Shown: piece by piece, positions 54,234 through 63,748 of the stretch
How the letters are laid out: every line of letters starts with the position of its first letter
Position numbering within the stretch: position 1 is the stretch's first letter
Source: Planctomycetaceae bacterium
GTDB lineage: Bacteria; Planctomycetota; Planctomycetia; Pirellulales; UBA1268
Length of the DNA stretch: 64,000 nucleotides
Assembly: GCA_902629495.1 (NCBI GenBank)
Contig: CACORA010000003.1
Coordinates: 1 to 64,000 of the forward strand
Reading direction: 5' to 3'
The notes under the pieces: generated by a model
Databases searched by the model: none
Told to the model about the DNA's origin: nothing
Seen by the model: only the letters and a program-made list of their open reading frames with translations
Translations under genes and position numbers: made by a program

Positions 54234-55517
54234 TCAAAGAGTTTCTCCGCGAGTGAGATCAGCGTCTGTCTGCCGCGAGCGAATAAGTCTTGGAGAACCA
54301 GCGTCTACTAACACTTCTGCAGGAAACACCTTTGAATTGTAGTTACTAGCCATAACAAAACCGTATGCCCCAGTGTTTTCTATGACAAGGTAATCGCCTA
54401 CCTTCATCCGAGGGAGTTGTCGTGTTGTCACAAATCCCCCCTCCTCCTGAGTAAAAATGTCACCAGACTCACAAAGTGGCCCTCCAACAGCGAATTCTTG
54501 GATATCAAGCTCAGGTGTTTCCTCGACGGGGCATAGGCGTATTGGGTGAAAGGAACCGTAGAGCACCGGTCGGGCTAGCGTGTTGAAGCCCGCATCCACA
54601 AGTGCATATTTCCGTGTGCCCTGATGCTTGATTGCCCGAACTTCAGTGATGAGATAACCAGCCTCTGCAGTGAGATAACGTCCCGGTTCAATTTCAAGAC
54701 GGATCGCATGTCCAAAATTCTGCTCTAGACGCTTGCGAGTTGAATCCCAAAGAGAGAAATATCCTGCGAGATCAGCTCGCTTTTCATCAGGTTTGTACGG
54801 TACAGGGAGACCACCTCCGGCAGAAACCGTAGTGAGCGAGCGGCCGACCTCCATCGCAATTTTTTCAAGAGCACCTGCTACTTCAGCCAGATGTTTCAAA
54901 TCAGCCCCACTGCCGATATGCATATGGAGTCCAGAGATAGAAAGGCCTGCCCACTCAGCTCGACGAAGAACATCTGGAATTTCTTGGTGCCATATGCCGT
55001 GCTTGGAACCTTCGCCCCCAGTATTTGTTTTTTGGCTGTGACCGTGACCAAAACCGGGATTCACCCGAAGTGTGATATTTGCCCCCGGTGTCCTTTCAGC
55101 GAGTTGTTCAATCATGTCGGCCGAACCACAATTCACATGAATACCCAATTCCGTAACAGCATCAAGACTCTCACGATCAAAAATATCTGCCGTGTAGACA
55201 ATAGGGTGTTCCTGTGGGAGGCTGTTGGGCTTTGACTCCGATGTGTGAGGGTGATACCCAGCCTTAATAGCGCGATGAATTTCTCCAGTACTGACGGCGT
55301 CAACCAAGACGCCTTCCTGTCGAATGAGATTGAGAATGGCCAGGTTGGAGCAAGCTTTCTGGGCAAAACGGACAGTATCCCATGAAGATAAATCACGGCA
55401 TCGCTGGCGAATGACTTGCGCGTCATAGACGTACACGGGCGTCCGATAGGTTTCAGCAAGCGACTGAACATCTGTTTCTGCAATCGTATGCCTTAGAAAT
55501 TGCGTGTTCTGATTCAT
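54234..55517 (-). CDS. lysA: Diaminopimelate decarboxylase
   Basis: The start is taken at the ATG at 55517 (MNQNTQFLRHTIAETDV), which avoids an unlikely 27-residue leader. The 427 residues show the fold III PLP-enzyme motifs: TPVYVYDAQVI, the PLP lysine in VRFAQKACSNLAIL, GVLVDAVSTGEIHRA, NPGFGHGHSQKTNTGGEGSKHG (in parts), GLHMHIGSGADL, EPGRYLTAEAGYLI and GGPLCESGDIF, the last including the substrate-contacting Cys-Glu. It makes L-lysine from meso-diaminopimelate. Neighbouring genes are not part of the lysine pathway. Confidence 0.92.
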   Translation of the reverse strand: MNQNTQFLRHTIAETDVQSLAETYRTPVYVYDAQVIRQRCRDLSSWDTVRFAQKACSNLAILNLIRQEGVLVDAVSTGEIHRAIKAGYHPHTSESKPNSLPQEHPIVYTADIFDRESLDAVTELGIHVNCGSADMIEQLAERTPGANITLRVNPGFGHGHSQKTNTGGEGSKHGIWHQEIPDVLRRAEWAGLSISGLHMHIGSGADLKHLAEVAGALEKIAMEVGRSLTTVSAGGGLPVPYKPDEKRADLAGYFSLWDSTRKRLEQNFGHAIRLEIEPGRYLTAEAGYLITEVRAIKHQGTRKYALVDAGFNTLARPVLYGSFHPIRLCPVEETPELDIQEFAVGGPLCESGDIFTQEEGGFVTTRQLPRMKVGDYLVIENTGAYGFVMASNYNSKVFPAEVLVDAGSPRLIRSRQTDADLTRGETL

Positions 55518-55787
55518 AACGTTTTTTGTGTAAAGGAAAAAATGGAACAGGAGTGTTCCTCGCCCAAGGGGTCTACTTGGGAGAAGTCTGAAGCCCACGA
55601 AGAGTTCGAGAATCGCGTAGATTCAACATTGAATCGAATCATAATCAATAAGAGAAAGTATACCACCTATGTCTAAAGCTTTTCTCAAACGCTTTCCGGA
55701 ATGGTTTTTTCAATACAGCGATGAGTTCGGAGTTTCAGTATGATAGAAATGAAGATCCGCTACCGTTGAGTCATTGTGCAGTGAGAA

Positions 55788-56711
55788 ATGGATCATAAAG
55801 ACAGTTGGGATAAGTCGACTCTCGATGAAGATGTAGTCGTTATTGAAAACCATCCGCGAGCACGTGCGTCTACGTTTAGACGGTTGCGGTTGCAAGGAAT
55901 GTTGTATGTCCTGACATGCGTCACGACATTTTCTGCAGGTGTCGTTGGTTGGCAGCCAATGATCATGGGTTTTGATGATGATATCGCTTCTACGTTCAGC
56001 CTGAATTGGCCGCGTGGTTTCGCATACATGGTTGCAGTGATGGCAGTGCTGACCGCTCATGAGGCTGGACATTTTATTGTTGCTTGGAGGTATCGCATTC
56101 CGGCGACGTTACCATTTTTTTTGCCTGTTCCAATATTGCTAACAGGCACACTGGGAGCTGTTATTGGCATGGAGGGCTCGAGGGCAAACCGTCGACAACT
56201 TTTCGATATTGCTTTTGCTGGACCAATCGCTGGACTGATTGTTGCGGTTCCCGTAATGGCGATTGGAATGTTTTTTGGCACGTCAAGTGATACGAGTCCG
56301 TTTGCGCTCTCTCCATTAGCGCAATGGCTCCTTAGCATCATCAAGCCTGAGGCTTCTGGGGGTATTGAGCCGAATGCCTTGTTTATGGCTGGTTGGGTTG
56401 GACTTCTTGTTACTGGACTCAACATGATTCCAGTCAGTCAGCTTGACGGTGGTCACATTAGTTACGCGGTGTTCGGTCGAATGTCAAAGTGGGTGGCTCG
56501 AAGTGTTCTGGCATGTGCTGTTGTCGCCATTGTGGTGTTTGAATTATATAATTGGATAGCGATGGTCGTGATTGTAATGCTGATGGGAACAGATCATCCA
56601 CCCATCCGAGAAGATGGTCAGCGGCTTGGTGTGGCTCGAACTATTTTTGGTGTTTTTGCATTGCTGATTCCCATTATCACATTCATGCCAGAGCCCCTTG
56701 TTATCAATTAA
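55788..56711 (+). CDS. Site-2-type membrane metalloprotease (M50)
   Basis: The 307 residues contain HEAGHFIVAW at about residue 89 (the HExxH zinc motif) and LNMIPVSQLDGGH at about 217 (the NxxPxxxLDGG motif), both within hydrophobic helices; at least six segments are present. PILLTGTLGAVIGMEG lies between them. The protein resembles the bacterial and plant EGY-type site-2 proteases without PDZ domain. These cleave transmembrane regulators or signal peptides. The target is not known; no anti-sigma gene is adjacent. Confidence 0.87.
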   Translation: MDHKDSWDKSTLDEDVVVIENHPRARASTFRRLRLQGMLYVLTCVTTFSAGVVGWQPMIMGFDDDIASTFSLNWPRGFAYMVAVMAVLTAHEAGHFIVAWRYRIPATLPFFLPVPILLTGTLGAVIGMEGSRANRRQLFDIAFAGPIAGLIVAVPVMAIGMFFGTSSDTSPFALSPLAQWLLSIIKPEASGGIEPNALFMAGWVGLLVTGLNMIPVSQLDGGHISYAVFGRMSKWVARSVLACAVVAIVVFELYNWIAMVVIVMLMGTDHPPIREDGQRLGVARTIFGVFALLIPIITFMPEPLVIN

Positions 56712-56954
56712 TACACAGTGTCTCAGACGGCACACGAACGAACCCAGGTGCAAGAACAATCGCAGTAACGAAGGTTACAAGCGTAGAAATGAAGTGAGAG
56801 CCAAACGGGGCAGCTATATGCAAAGAGTACTCAAGTGAGACAAAATCAAAAAGAAGCCACCCCGCATCCCGGAAGACAGACCCACACTTCGGATATCAAA
56901 AGGGCCTCGTCCCAGTCTGATGCTTCTTGTATCTTTGAAGAGGCCTGATGTGCT

Positions 56955-57551
56955 TTAGATGCCACAGTCAAATGCAACGGCAGTAAAAAAAGTGGCGATA
57001 GTCGAGAAAATAAGATGTACCGAAGCAACCAAAATATACCTGAGGAATAGTTCTTTTGGCTTCGTGGGTTGTTGTTTTCCTTTTTTACTCATGAGTACAC
57101 CTAATTGAATGATTGCGGTCATCAAAAAAAGGAGAAAACACGGCACTAAAAAGAATAGGAAATCCTCCTCGCTGAGGTATTCCCTTATCAGAACCATTTG
57201 CCAGCCAAAAAGAGCAATGCCATTCAGGAAAGATAAAACCGTAAGACGTTTGAGTGAATAAGGTTGAAGAAGAATCCGACTCGTCATTGCGCCAATGGCA
57301 AACAGAGAGACTCCCCCAGCGGTCTGAAGCCCCAAGTTCAAGAGTTCCCCACAATGCATTCGCGAGATAAGGATGCCGTTGCAGGCCATTTGCAGGCATA
57401 GAAGGGAAGCGAGTCCAAGGCGTTGTATGCGAGATGTCCCACCAGGTTTTCTTGAAAAGTATCCCCAGAGAATCCCAGCAAAGAATGAAAGCCATTGCGT
57501 TTGGGAAAAGATGAGAGGTCGAAATAGAATCCAGAATAACTCATCTAACAT
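56955..57551 (-). CDS. Membrane protein of unknown function
   Basis: The 198 residues have about six hydrophobic helices, for example WLSFFAGILWGYF, ASLLCLQMACNGILI, AIGAMTSRILLQP, LFFLVPCFLLFLMTAII and the last HLIFSTIATFFTAVAF, with a short basic loop (KKGKQQPTKPKE). The ATG at 57551 is behind AAAGGAAT. I do not recognise the family. It is single and convergent with the site-2 protease gene. Confidence 0.55.
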   Translation of the reverse strand: MLDELFWILFRPLIFSQTQWLSFFAGILWGYFSRKPGGTSRIQRLGLASLLCLQMACNGILISRMHCGELLNLGLQTAGGVSLFAIGAMTSRILLQPYSLKRLTVLSFLNGIALFGWQMVLIREYLSEEDFLFFLVPCFLLFLMTAIIQLGVLMSKKGKQQPTKPKELFLRYILVASVHLIFSTIATFFTAVAFDCGI

Positions 57552-57663
57552 GATTCATTCCTTTTGTTACTGCCCACGAATGCATAACGTTTGGTGACAG
57601 ATAAATCTTTCAGAACTACCGCATTTTAAAAAGTTCTCAGTCGTGGCTTCAAGAAGCCTATGG

Positions 57664-57693
57664 CTGCATTTCTGTCACACAGATGTCTATAAT
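57664..57693 (+). promoter_or_regulatory. Candidate promoter of the glyA operon
   Basis: A perfect TATAAT (57688-57693) lies 18 bases after CTGCAT (57664-57669), a weak -35. It is about 85 bases upstream of the glyA start. Only the -10 element is strong. Confidence 0.35.
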
Positions 57694-57779
57694 ATGCAAT
57701 AAGAACATCAAATGATTGACGTCGGGGTTGAGTTTTTCAAAAATACGGAAATCCGAGACGTTCACCAAGGAGGATCAAC

Positions 57780-59063
57780 GTGGAATCCAGTCAACACACC
57801 GTGCCAAATTTTGTCGAGCAGGAAGACCCTGAGGTGTGGTCAGCCATTGTTGCTGAGCAGATTCGACAGTCAGAAGGACTGGAAATGATCGCCAGTGAAA
57901 ACTTTACCAGTCCTGCTGTCATGCAGGCTGTGGGAAGCGTCCTTACAAATAAATATGCTGAAGGATATCCCGGTAGACGCTATTACGGAGGTTGTGAATT
58001 TGTTGACACAGTAGAGGATTTGGCTCGTGACCGTCTGAAAAATGTTTTTGGTGCAGAGCACGTCAATGTTCAGCCCCATTCTGGTAGTCAGGCCAACGCG
58101 GCTGTGTATCTGGCATCCTTGCAAGCTGGTGACACGGTACTGGCCTTTGATCTTGCGCATGGTGGGCACCTAACTCATGGGATGAAGCTCAATAGTTCAG
58201 GCATACTCTACAACTTCGTGCATTATGGAGTGCGGCGAGAAGATCATCTCCTAGACTTTGATCAGGTTGCCAAACTTGCAAGGGAGCATAAGCCAAAGAT
58301 GATTGTCGCAGGGGCAAGTGCGTACCCGAGAGAGATTCCACACAGCAGATTCGCAGAAATTGCAAGAGAAGTGGATGCGAAGCTCTTGGTAGATATGGCT
58401 CATTACGCTGGTCTCGTCGCAGCGGGTCTCTATAACAATCCCGTGCCGGTCGCTGACTTTGTAACGAGTACGACACACAAGACTTTACGAGGCCCGAGAG
58501 GTGGTATTGCAATGTGTCGAGAACCTGATGCAAAGGGGCTTGATCGAGCGGTTTTTCCTGGCACTCAAGGTGGTCCCCTCATGCATGTGATAGCTGGGAA
58601 GGCAGTGGCCTTTGCAGAGGCCCTTCGGCCAGAGTTTAAGGCGTATGCTTCTCGTGTTATTGAGAATGCACAAGCGCTGGCAGCGTCATTGGCTGCTGGT
58701 GGAGTGAGGCTTGTAAGTGGAGGGACAGATACGCATCTTGTTCTTGTTGATGTTACTCCGCTCGGCGTCGGTGGTAAGCTTGCCGAAGAAACGCTCGATT
58801 GCTGTGGTATTACCTGTAATAAAAACATGATCCCATATGATGAAAGAAAGCCTATCGACCCGTCTGGAATTCGTTTGGGCACACCAGCTCTGACGACTCG
58901 AGGCATGGGAGTAGATGAAATGAAGCGGGTTGCCGCATGGATTCTCCGTGTGCTTCAGAACCCTGAGGATCAAAATATTATTACCACAACAAAGGGTGAG
59001 GTTGCTGAATTGTCAGAGCAATTCCCTGTGCCGGCAGCCCGTCTTTTAGAACCGGTGGCCTGA
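57780..59063 (+). CDS. glyA: Serine hydroxymethyltransferase
   Basis: The GTG start at 57780 is six bases after AAGGAGG, the strongest ribosome-binding site in this part of the window. The 427 residues have [83 protein letters not shown] (PLP lysine) and [15 protein letters not shown], in full agreement with GlyA. It converts serine and tetrahydrofolate into glycine and methylene-tetrahydrofolate. The stop overlaps the start of the next gene (TGATG), linking it to the agmatine genes. Confidence 0.96.
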   Translation: MESSQHTVPNFVEQEDPEVWSAIVAEQIRQSEGLEMIASENFTSPAVMQAVGSVLTNKYAEGYPGRRYYGGCEFVDTVEDLARDRLKNVFGAEHVNVQPHSGSQANAAVYLASLQAGDTVLAFDLAHGGHLTHGMKLNSSGILYNFVHYGVRREDHLLDFDQVAKLAREHKPKMIVAGASAYPREIPHSRFAEIAREVDAKLLVDMAHYAGLVAAGLYNNPVPVADFVTSTTHKTLRGPRGGIAMCREPDAKGLDRAVFPGTQGGPLMHVIAGKAVAFAEALRPEFKAYASRVIENAQALAASLAAGGVRLVSGGTDTHLVLVDVTPLGVGGKLAEETLDCCGITCNKNMIPYDERKPIDPSGIRLGTPALTTRGMGVDEMKRVAAWILRVLQNPEDQNIITTTKGEVAELSEQFPVPAARLLEPVA

Positions 59064-59944
59064 TGACTCAGGCGGTCTCGTCAAGGCGAGTCGTTCGGAT
59101 TGGAGTTGTGCAATCCGTTTGTAGTGATGATCGGAGATCAAATATTGCTCAGGCCATTGCTGGTGTAACAGATGCTGCTGATGATGGCGCTGACGTTATA
59201 TGCCTTCAAGAGCTTTTTGCGAGCCAATATCCCTGTCAGAGCGAAGATCATGCATCGTTTGCATTAGCTGATCCGATACCTGGTATGTTGACTGACCAGC
59301 TCTCAGAAACTGCAAAAAAACACAACGTAGTGATTATAGGAAATGTCTTTGAGCGTCGTGCAGCTGGCTTGTTTCACAACACTGTTGTGATCTTTGATTC
59401 CGATGGGGCTCTTGCAGGGACATACAGGAAGATGCACATACCTGATGACCCTCACTATTACGAGAAGTTCTACTTTTCTCCCGGAGACAATGGTTTCATA
59501 AGTGTTCCAACAAAACCCCTCGTGGTTGGCCCGCTCGTCTGTTGGGATCAATGGTATCCGGAGGCGGCTAGGCTTACGGCAATGGCGGGTGCAGAAGTTC
59601 TTTTTTATCCAACTGCAATAGGCTGGCTTGATGGAGAGGAGGCTCTTCATCGTGAGCAATATGAATCGTGGGACGTTATGCTCAGGAGTCATGCGATTGC
59701 CAACGGAGTATTTGTGGTTGCTGTGAACCGTGCAGGTAGAGAAGGTTCCCTTCGTTTTTGGGGGGCAAGTGTCGCCTATGCCCCAAATGGGAAAAAACTC
59801 TTTCAAGCAGATCACGATCTACCACAAACGCACGTCTTTGAGTGTGATCTCACGCATATTGAGTGGTCGCGAACGCGATGGCCATTCTTCCGGGATCGTC
59901 GCATCGAATCATATGGAGATCTCCTGAAACGCTGGAGAGGATGA
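59063..59944 (+). CDS. aguB: N-carbamoylputrescine amidase
   Basis: The 293 residues are a nitrilase-fold C-N hydrolase with the Glu-Lys-Cys triad: VICLQELFASQYPCQ (Glu), GTYRKMHIPDDPHYYEKFYF (Lys) and VGPLVCWDQWYPEAARL (Cys). The HIPDDPxxYEKFYF and CWDQWYPE wording is specific for the N-carbamoylputrescine amidase group. With the next gene it completes agmatine to putrescine. It overlaps glyA by one base and is one base ahead of aguA. Confidence 0.93.
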   Translation: MTQAVSSRRVVRIGVVQSVCSDDRRSNIAQAIAGVTDAADDGADVICLQELFASQYPCQSEDHASFALADPIPGMLTDQLSETAKKHNVVIIGNVFERRAAGLFHNTVVIFDSDGALAGTYRKMHIPDDPHYYEKFYFSPGDNGFISVPTKPLVVGPLVCWDQWYPEAARLTAMAGAEVLFYPTAIGWLDGEEALHREQYESWDVMLRSHAIANGVFVVAVNRAGREGSLRFWGASVAYAPNGKKLFQADHDLPQTHVFECDLTHIEWSRTRWPFFRDRRIESYGDLLKRWRG

Positions 59945-59945
59945 T

Positions 59946-60980
59946 GTGACGTCCGCGCCTTCGCCTTTAGAACTTGGTTACCGGTTGCCTGCTGAGTGGG
60001 AGCCACATGCCGCGACATGGCTCGCCTGGCCTCATAGAAAAGCCACATGGCTTGGTGATTTTTCTCCGATACCAGATGTCTTCGAAAAAGTAGCAAGGCT
60101 GTTGGCCTTAAGAGAGCCAGTGAAAATTATTGCTTCAGGTGAGTCACTCTTAGATGCCCAGCAGCGTGTTGGTGACGTCGAAGAGATTGAATGCATTGAT
60201 ATTCCAACGAATGATTCATGGCTTCGGGATACTGGACCTGTTTTTTTGGTTCCAGATGGTGACCCCTCGCTACCAACAGCAGCCATTACATGGAAATGGA
60301 ATGCGTGGGGAGGAAAGTATCCTCCGTGGGATGATGATGCACGGGTTGCAAATGCTATTACATCCAAAATCGGACTGCCTCATTTCGAACCAGACATTGT
60401 ATTGGAGGGGGGTGCGATCGAGACAGACGGAGAAGGTACGCTCCTTGTAAATAAAAAATGTGTGGTGGATGAAAAAAGAAACGCCGGTCTATCTCAAAAT
60501 GAAATGGAAAGAATTCTCAGAGAACAACTTGGAATTGAAAAAGTGATCTGGATTGGGGGATCACTGCAAGGAGATGATACTGATGGGCATATTGATCAGT
60601 TAGCACGATTTGTTGCTACGGGACATGTCGTTGTTGCACGGCAGCCAGATTCAGATGATCTCAATCATGCTTCGCTCAATGAAAATATAGAGCTTCTACG
60701 TGAGGTTACTGATTCACAAGGAAATCACCTCGAAATCACATTAATTGATATTCCCCCATGCTTTGCATTTGAAGAAATACAACTCCCAGCCAGCTACCTA
60801 AACTTTTATGTTGCTTCAAATCTGGTACTCGTTCCAGTATTTGGTGTGAACACAGATGACGCGGCTCTTCGAAACCTTTCCGAGTGTTTTCCAAACCATG
60901 CAATAGAACCCGTCGATTGTCACGAGTTGATTCGTGGTCGTGGAGCGTTACATTGCATAACGCGGGATCAGCCTGCTTAG
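59946..60980 (+). CDS. aguA: Agmatine deiminase
   Basis: The start is GTG at 59946 in ATGATGTGAC, one base after the aguB stop. The 344 residues have YRLPAEWEPHAATWLAWPHR, NDSWLRDTGPVFLV, WNAWGGKYPPWDDD, VLEGGAIETDGEGTLL, DDTDGHIDQLARF and, at the end, GRGALHCITRDQPA, whose Cys is the catalytic nucleophile of this family. It converts agmatine to N-carbamoylputrescine. No arginine decarboxylase gene is in the window. Confidence 0.95.
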   Translation: MTSAPSPLELGYRLPAEWEPHAATWLAWPHRKATWLGDFSPIPDVFEKVARLLALREPVKIIASGESLLDAQQRVGDVEEIECIDIPTNDSWLRDTGPVFLVPDGDPSLPTAAITWKWNAWGGKYPPWDDDARVANAITSKIGLPHFEPDIVLEGGAIETDGEGTLLVNKKCVVDEKRNAGLSQNEMERILREQLGIEKVIWIGGSLQGDDTDGHIDQLARFVATGHVVVARQPDSDDLNHASLNENIELLREVTDSQGNHLEITLIDIPPCFAFEEIQLPASYLNFYVASNLVLVPVFGVNTDDAALRNLSECFPNHAIEPVDCHELIRGRGALHCITRDQPA

Positions 60981-60986
60981 ACGGGG

Positions 60987-61003
60987 AAAACAAGGGTTGT
61001 TTT
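60987..61003 (+). terminator. Weak inverted repeat after aguA, possible terminator
   Basis: AAAACAA-GGG-TTGTTTT is a perfect but A/T-rich stem six bases after the aguA stop, ending in a run of four T. It is weaker than a normal intrinsic terminator because the stem has only one G-C pair. Confidence 0.35.
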
Positions 61004-61088
61004 GGCCTTGCGTGCGCGAGACCTGTTCGCGATTATCTAAGGCCCTCACCAGTCGTTTCCCGGCTGCGTCGTCAAGGAGGACGACATC

Positions 61089-61598
61089 ATGGAACAAATG
61101 GCACACGTTGCACAAGGAATCACATCGCTCCTTGCCCGACTCATGATTGTGCTGGTCTTTCTTGCTAGCACCCTTGGAAGTAAAGTGCCACGATTCACAG
61201 AGACAGTAGCGATGATGCAGTCTCAGGGAATCCCAAATCCGAGGCCGATGTTGTTTGGAGCAATCGGTCTCATACTGATAGGAAGTCTCTCGTTGGTGAC
61301 TGGAGCATGGACGAGGATGGGGGCAGCGTTTCTCGCAGTCTTTCTTGCGGCAGCCACTTTCTACTTTCATGATTTTTGGACATTCACTAATCCGATTGAT
61401 AGAGAAGCTCAAGTTATTCATTTTTTGAAGAACATAGCCATCTGCGGTGGACTGTTTGGCTTGATAGCCTTTGGGGGAGGTCCTTGGAGCGTTGACGGCT
61501 GGATCGATGCGCGCCGAGAGGAAGCCGAATCTGGTAGCGTTCAAACAGGTCGTAATAGTTCAACAGGCCGTGGAAATCAGCAAAAGCGCGCCGCATAG
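61089..61598 (+). CDS. DoxX-family membrane protein
   Basis: The ATG at 61089 is eight bases after AAGGAGG (61074-61080). The 169 residues have four hydrophobic helices in the DoxX pattern: LLARLMIVLVFLASTLGS, MLFGAIGLILIGSLSLVTG, MGAAFLAVFLAAATFYFHDF and FLKNIAICGGLFGLIAFGGG. The helix-3 region with HDFWTFTN and the KN pair in helix 4 are typical. The family is linked with redox and quinone functions, but the reaction is uncertain. The hydrophilic tail is about 30 residues. Confidence 0.85.
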   Translation: MEQMAHVAQGITSLLARLMIVLVFLASTLGSKVPRFTETVAMMQSQGIPNPRPMLFGAIGLILIGSLSLVTGAWTRMGAAFLAVFLAAATFYFHDFWTFTNPIDREAQVIHFLKNIAICGGLFGLIAFGGGPWSVDGWIDARREEAESGSVQTGRNSSTGRGNQQKRAA

Positions 61599-61697
61599 CC
61601 GGAGAGCCTGATGGAGTGATGCGGGAATTGATGCCCCTCACTCGCTCTCAATGGCGTATCACTTTACAATGCGTTTCTTTCCTCTGGAGATGCATGT

Positions 61698-62879
61698 ATG
61701 TTTCGCACTATCTTGTTTTCTTTGATTGGGGGGATGGTTTTTGGAACGTATGGTTTTTCAGGAGAGCAACAGGTGTCTCAGCAGAATGTTTTTCAATCTC
61801 CTACAGTGCGTTCCTTTGGCTTTCTTCCTGATGGTCGTGAAGTACACCTTTACACGCTTGAAGTTCCAGGTGGTTGGAAGGCAACGGTCACTGATTATGG
61901 AGCGATCCTTACCAGTTTCCATGTACCTCTAAGAGACAAGAAAGATGAAACGATAGATGTTGTTCTTGGCTTTGATTCCATTGATGGATATGTGAAGGGG
62001 CATCCCTATTTTGGAGCTATTTGCGGTAGGGTTGGGAATCGTATTGCCGGTGGGCGTTTTACGCTTGATGGACAAGAGCACCAACTCGCCACCAACAATG
62101 GTGACCATCACCTTCATGGAGGAGATATTGGATTTGACAAACGTCTATGGAGTGCGACGCCGCGAGTGGAGGCAACTGGCCCAGCGCTTGAACTTGAGTT
62201 GAAGTCATCCGATGGTGATGAGGGCTATCCTGGTAATCTTGCTGTTCGTGCACTCTATCGACTTACTCGTGATGGTGAGTTGTGGGTTGAATTAACGGCC
62301 TCAACAGATGCTCCGACGCTCGTCAACCTTGTCCATCACTCGTATTGGAATTTAGCAGGCCACAAGTCAGGCGTGATCAACGATCAGGAGTTGACGGTCT
62401 TTGCTGACTATTATCTTCCGATTGATGCAGGAGGTATTCCCACTGGCAACTTTGGTCCCGTTCAAGGTTCACCATTTGATTTGCGGGCTGACAGTGGTTC
62501 ATCCTTGAGGTTGGGTGATCATCTTAGTCAGTTGCCAGCAGATAAGGATGGCGGAAGTCCTGGAGGTATTGACCACAACTATATTCTTCGTGATTGGAAA
62601 CCAGATGGAGGCCTGCGGCCAGCTGCTATTCTGCGAGATCCCAAGAGTGGTCGAGCAATGGGAATTCTCACTGATCAGCCAGGCATTCAGGTCTATACCG
62701 GAAATTATCTCGACGGTTCAATTACTGGTAAGGGGGGAGCCGTATATGAGAAGCAGTCAGCAGTTTGCCTTGAGACACAAACCTATCCAGATTCTGCACA
62801 TCATCCTGAATGGCCTACTCAGCGGCTTGATCCAGGCCATGTGTATCGACATACCATGGTACATCGCTTCGCCCCCTAA
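61698..62879 (+). CDS. galM: Secreted aldose 1-epimerase
   Basis: The 393 residues start with a signal peptide (MFRTILFSLIGGMVFGTYGF). The mutarotase domain follows with NRIAGGRFTLDGQEHQLATN, NGDHHLHGGDIGFDKRLW (catalytic His region), LVNLVHHSYWNLAGH (second His) and AVCLETQTYPDSAHHPEWP (catalytic Glu). It interconverts alpha and beta anomers of galactose/glucose; the export signal suggests action on sugars in the periplasm. There is no adjacent sugar kinase or galactosidase. Confidence 0.92.
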   Translation: MFRTILFSLIGGMVFGTYGFSGEQQVSQQNVFQSPTVRSFGFLPDGREVHLYTLEVPGGWKATVTDYGAILTSFHVPLRDKKDETIDVVLGFDSIDGYVKGHPYFGAICGRVGNRIAGGRFTLDGQEHQLATNNGDHHLHGGDIGFDKRLWSATPRVEATGPALELELKSSDGDEGYPGNLAVRALYRLTRDGELWVELTASTDAPTLVNLVHHSYWNLAGHKSGVINDQELTVFADYYLPIDAGGIPTGNFGPVQGSPFDLRADSGSSLRLGDHLSQLPADKDGGSPGGIDHNYILRDWKPDGGLRPAAILRDPKSGRAMGILTDQPGIQVYTGNYLDGSITGKGGAVYEKQSAVCLETQTYPDSAHHPEWPTQRLDPGHVYRHTMVHRFAP

Positions 62880-62911
62880 CATTAGTTAATCTTCTCAACA
62901 TAAGCAGTGCT

Positions 62912-63691
62912 ATGGTTTTTCCAATTAGTGATGACAATTCAGACAGAAAGGTTTTTCCATACGTCACAATTGCTCTGCTCATCATGAATGTGTTTGTCTT
63001 TGTTGTGCTTCAAGGCATGGGGCAAAACGAAGATTTCACGATGGCATTTGTTCAAGTGCCTGCGGAGATCATCTCAGGAAAAGATATTGTCACGGAGTCA
63101 TCGATTCAGGAAGTCAACATTGACGGTCAGGTGTTTGAAGTTCCTGTGGCGGGCTTGAGGCCAACACCGATCCCAGTTTGGCTAACGCTATTCACTGGTA
63201 TTTTCATGCATGGAAGTATCATGCACCTTGCGGGTAACATGTGGTTTCTATGGATCTTTGGTGACAACATAGAAGATGATCTTGGTCATTGGAAATATGT
63301 GATCTTCTATCTTGCGACTGGCGTTCTAGCGTCACTTGCTTTTGTCATATTGAATAGTTCTGGTGAAGCAGCTCTTACGCCATGCCTAGGGGCATCTGGA
63401 GCAATCTCTGGCGTTTTAGGCGCATACCTTGTGCTCCATCCCCAACGACGAGTGAGTGTGCTCTTTATTCGAATTCTTGTTGATGTACCGGGGTATATAG
63501 CTGTTGGCATTTGGTTTCTCTTTCAAATCATCAGTGGTTTTATTGACAGTCAGGCAGGAGGAGGTGGCGTTGCCTACTCCGCTCATATTGCAGGTTTTGT
63601 TGCTGGGATGGTTCTTGCCAAGCCGATGAGTTCACCAGAGAGTCGTAAAGAGACAGATGTCCTTATTGAGTTTCACAGACGTCTACCCTGA
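62912..63691 (+). CDS. Rhomboid-family intramembrane serine protease
   Basis: The 259 residues contain the rhomboid signatures: MHGSIMHLAGNMWFLWIFG (loop and helix 2, with the Asn that contributes to the oxyanion hole), GASGAISGVLGAYLVL (the catalytic Ser in GASG) and VAYSAHIAGFVAGMVL (the catalytic His). Before them is a soluble insert of about 60 residues after helix 1 (QNEDFTMAFVQVPAEI...). The protease cleaves transmembrane proteins in the bilayer; the targets are not known. Confidence 0.92.
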   Translation: MVFPISDDNSDRKVFPYVTIALLIMNVFVFVVLQGMGQNEDFTMAFVQVPAEIISGKDIVTESSIQEVNIDGQVFEVPVAGLRPTPIPVWLTLFTGIFMHGSIMHLAGNMWFLWIFGDNIEDDLGHWKYVIFYLATGVLASLAFVILNSSGEAALTPCLGASGAISGVLGAYLVLHPQRRVSVLFIRILVDVPGYIAVGIWFLFQIISGFIDSQAGGGGVAYSAHIAGFVAGMVLAKPMSSPESRKETDVLIEFHRRLP

Positions 63692-63748
63692 TGCATCCGT
63701 TTGGTAAAAGAGTATGATTAAGTATCAATCTCAAGAGACTTATAAACT

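Noticed and set aside
59303..59815. Minus-strand open frame of 170 codons
   Set aside because: It is antisense to aguB, whose catalytic triad is intact; the frame is a shadow.
60948..61544. Minus-strand open frame of 198 codons
   Set aside because: It is antisense to the DoxX gene, which has a good ribosome-binding site and clear membrane helices.
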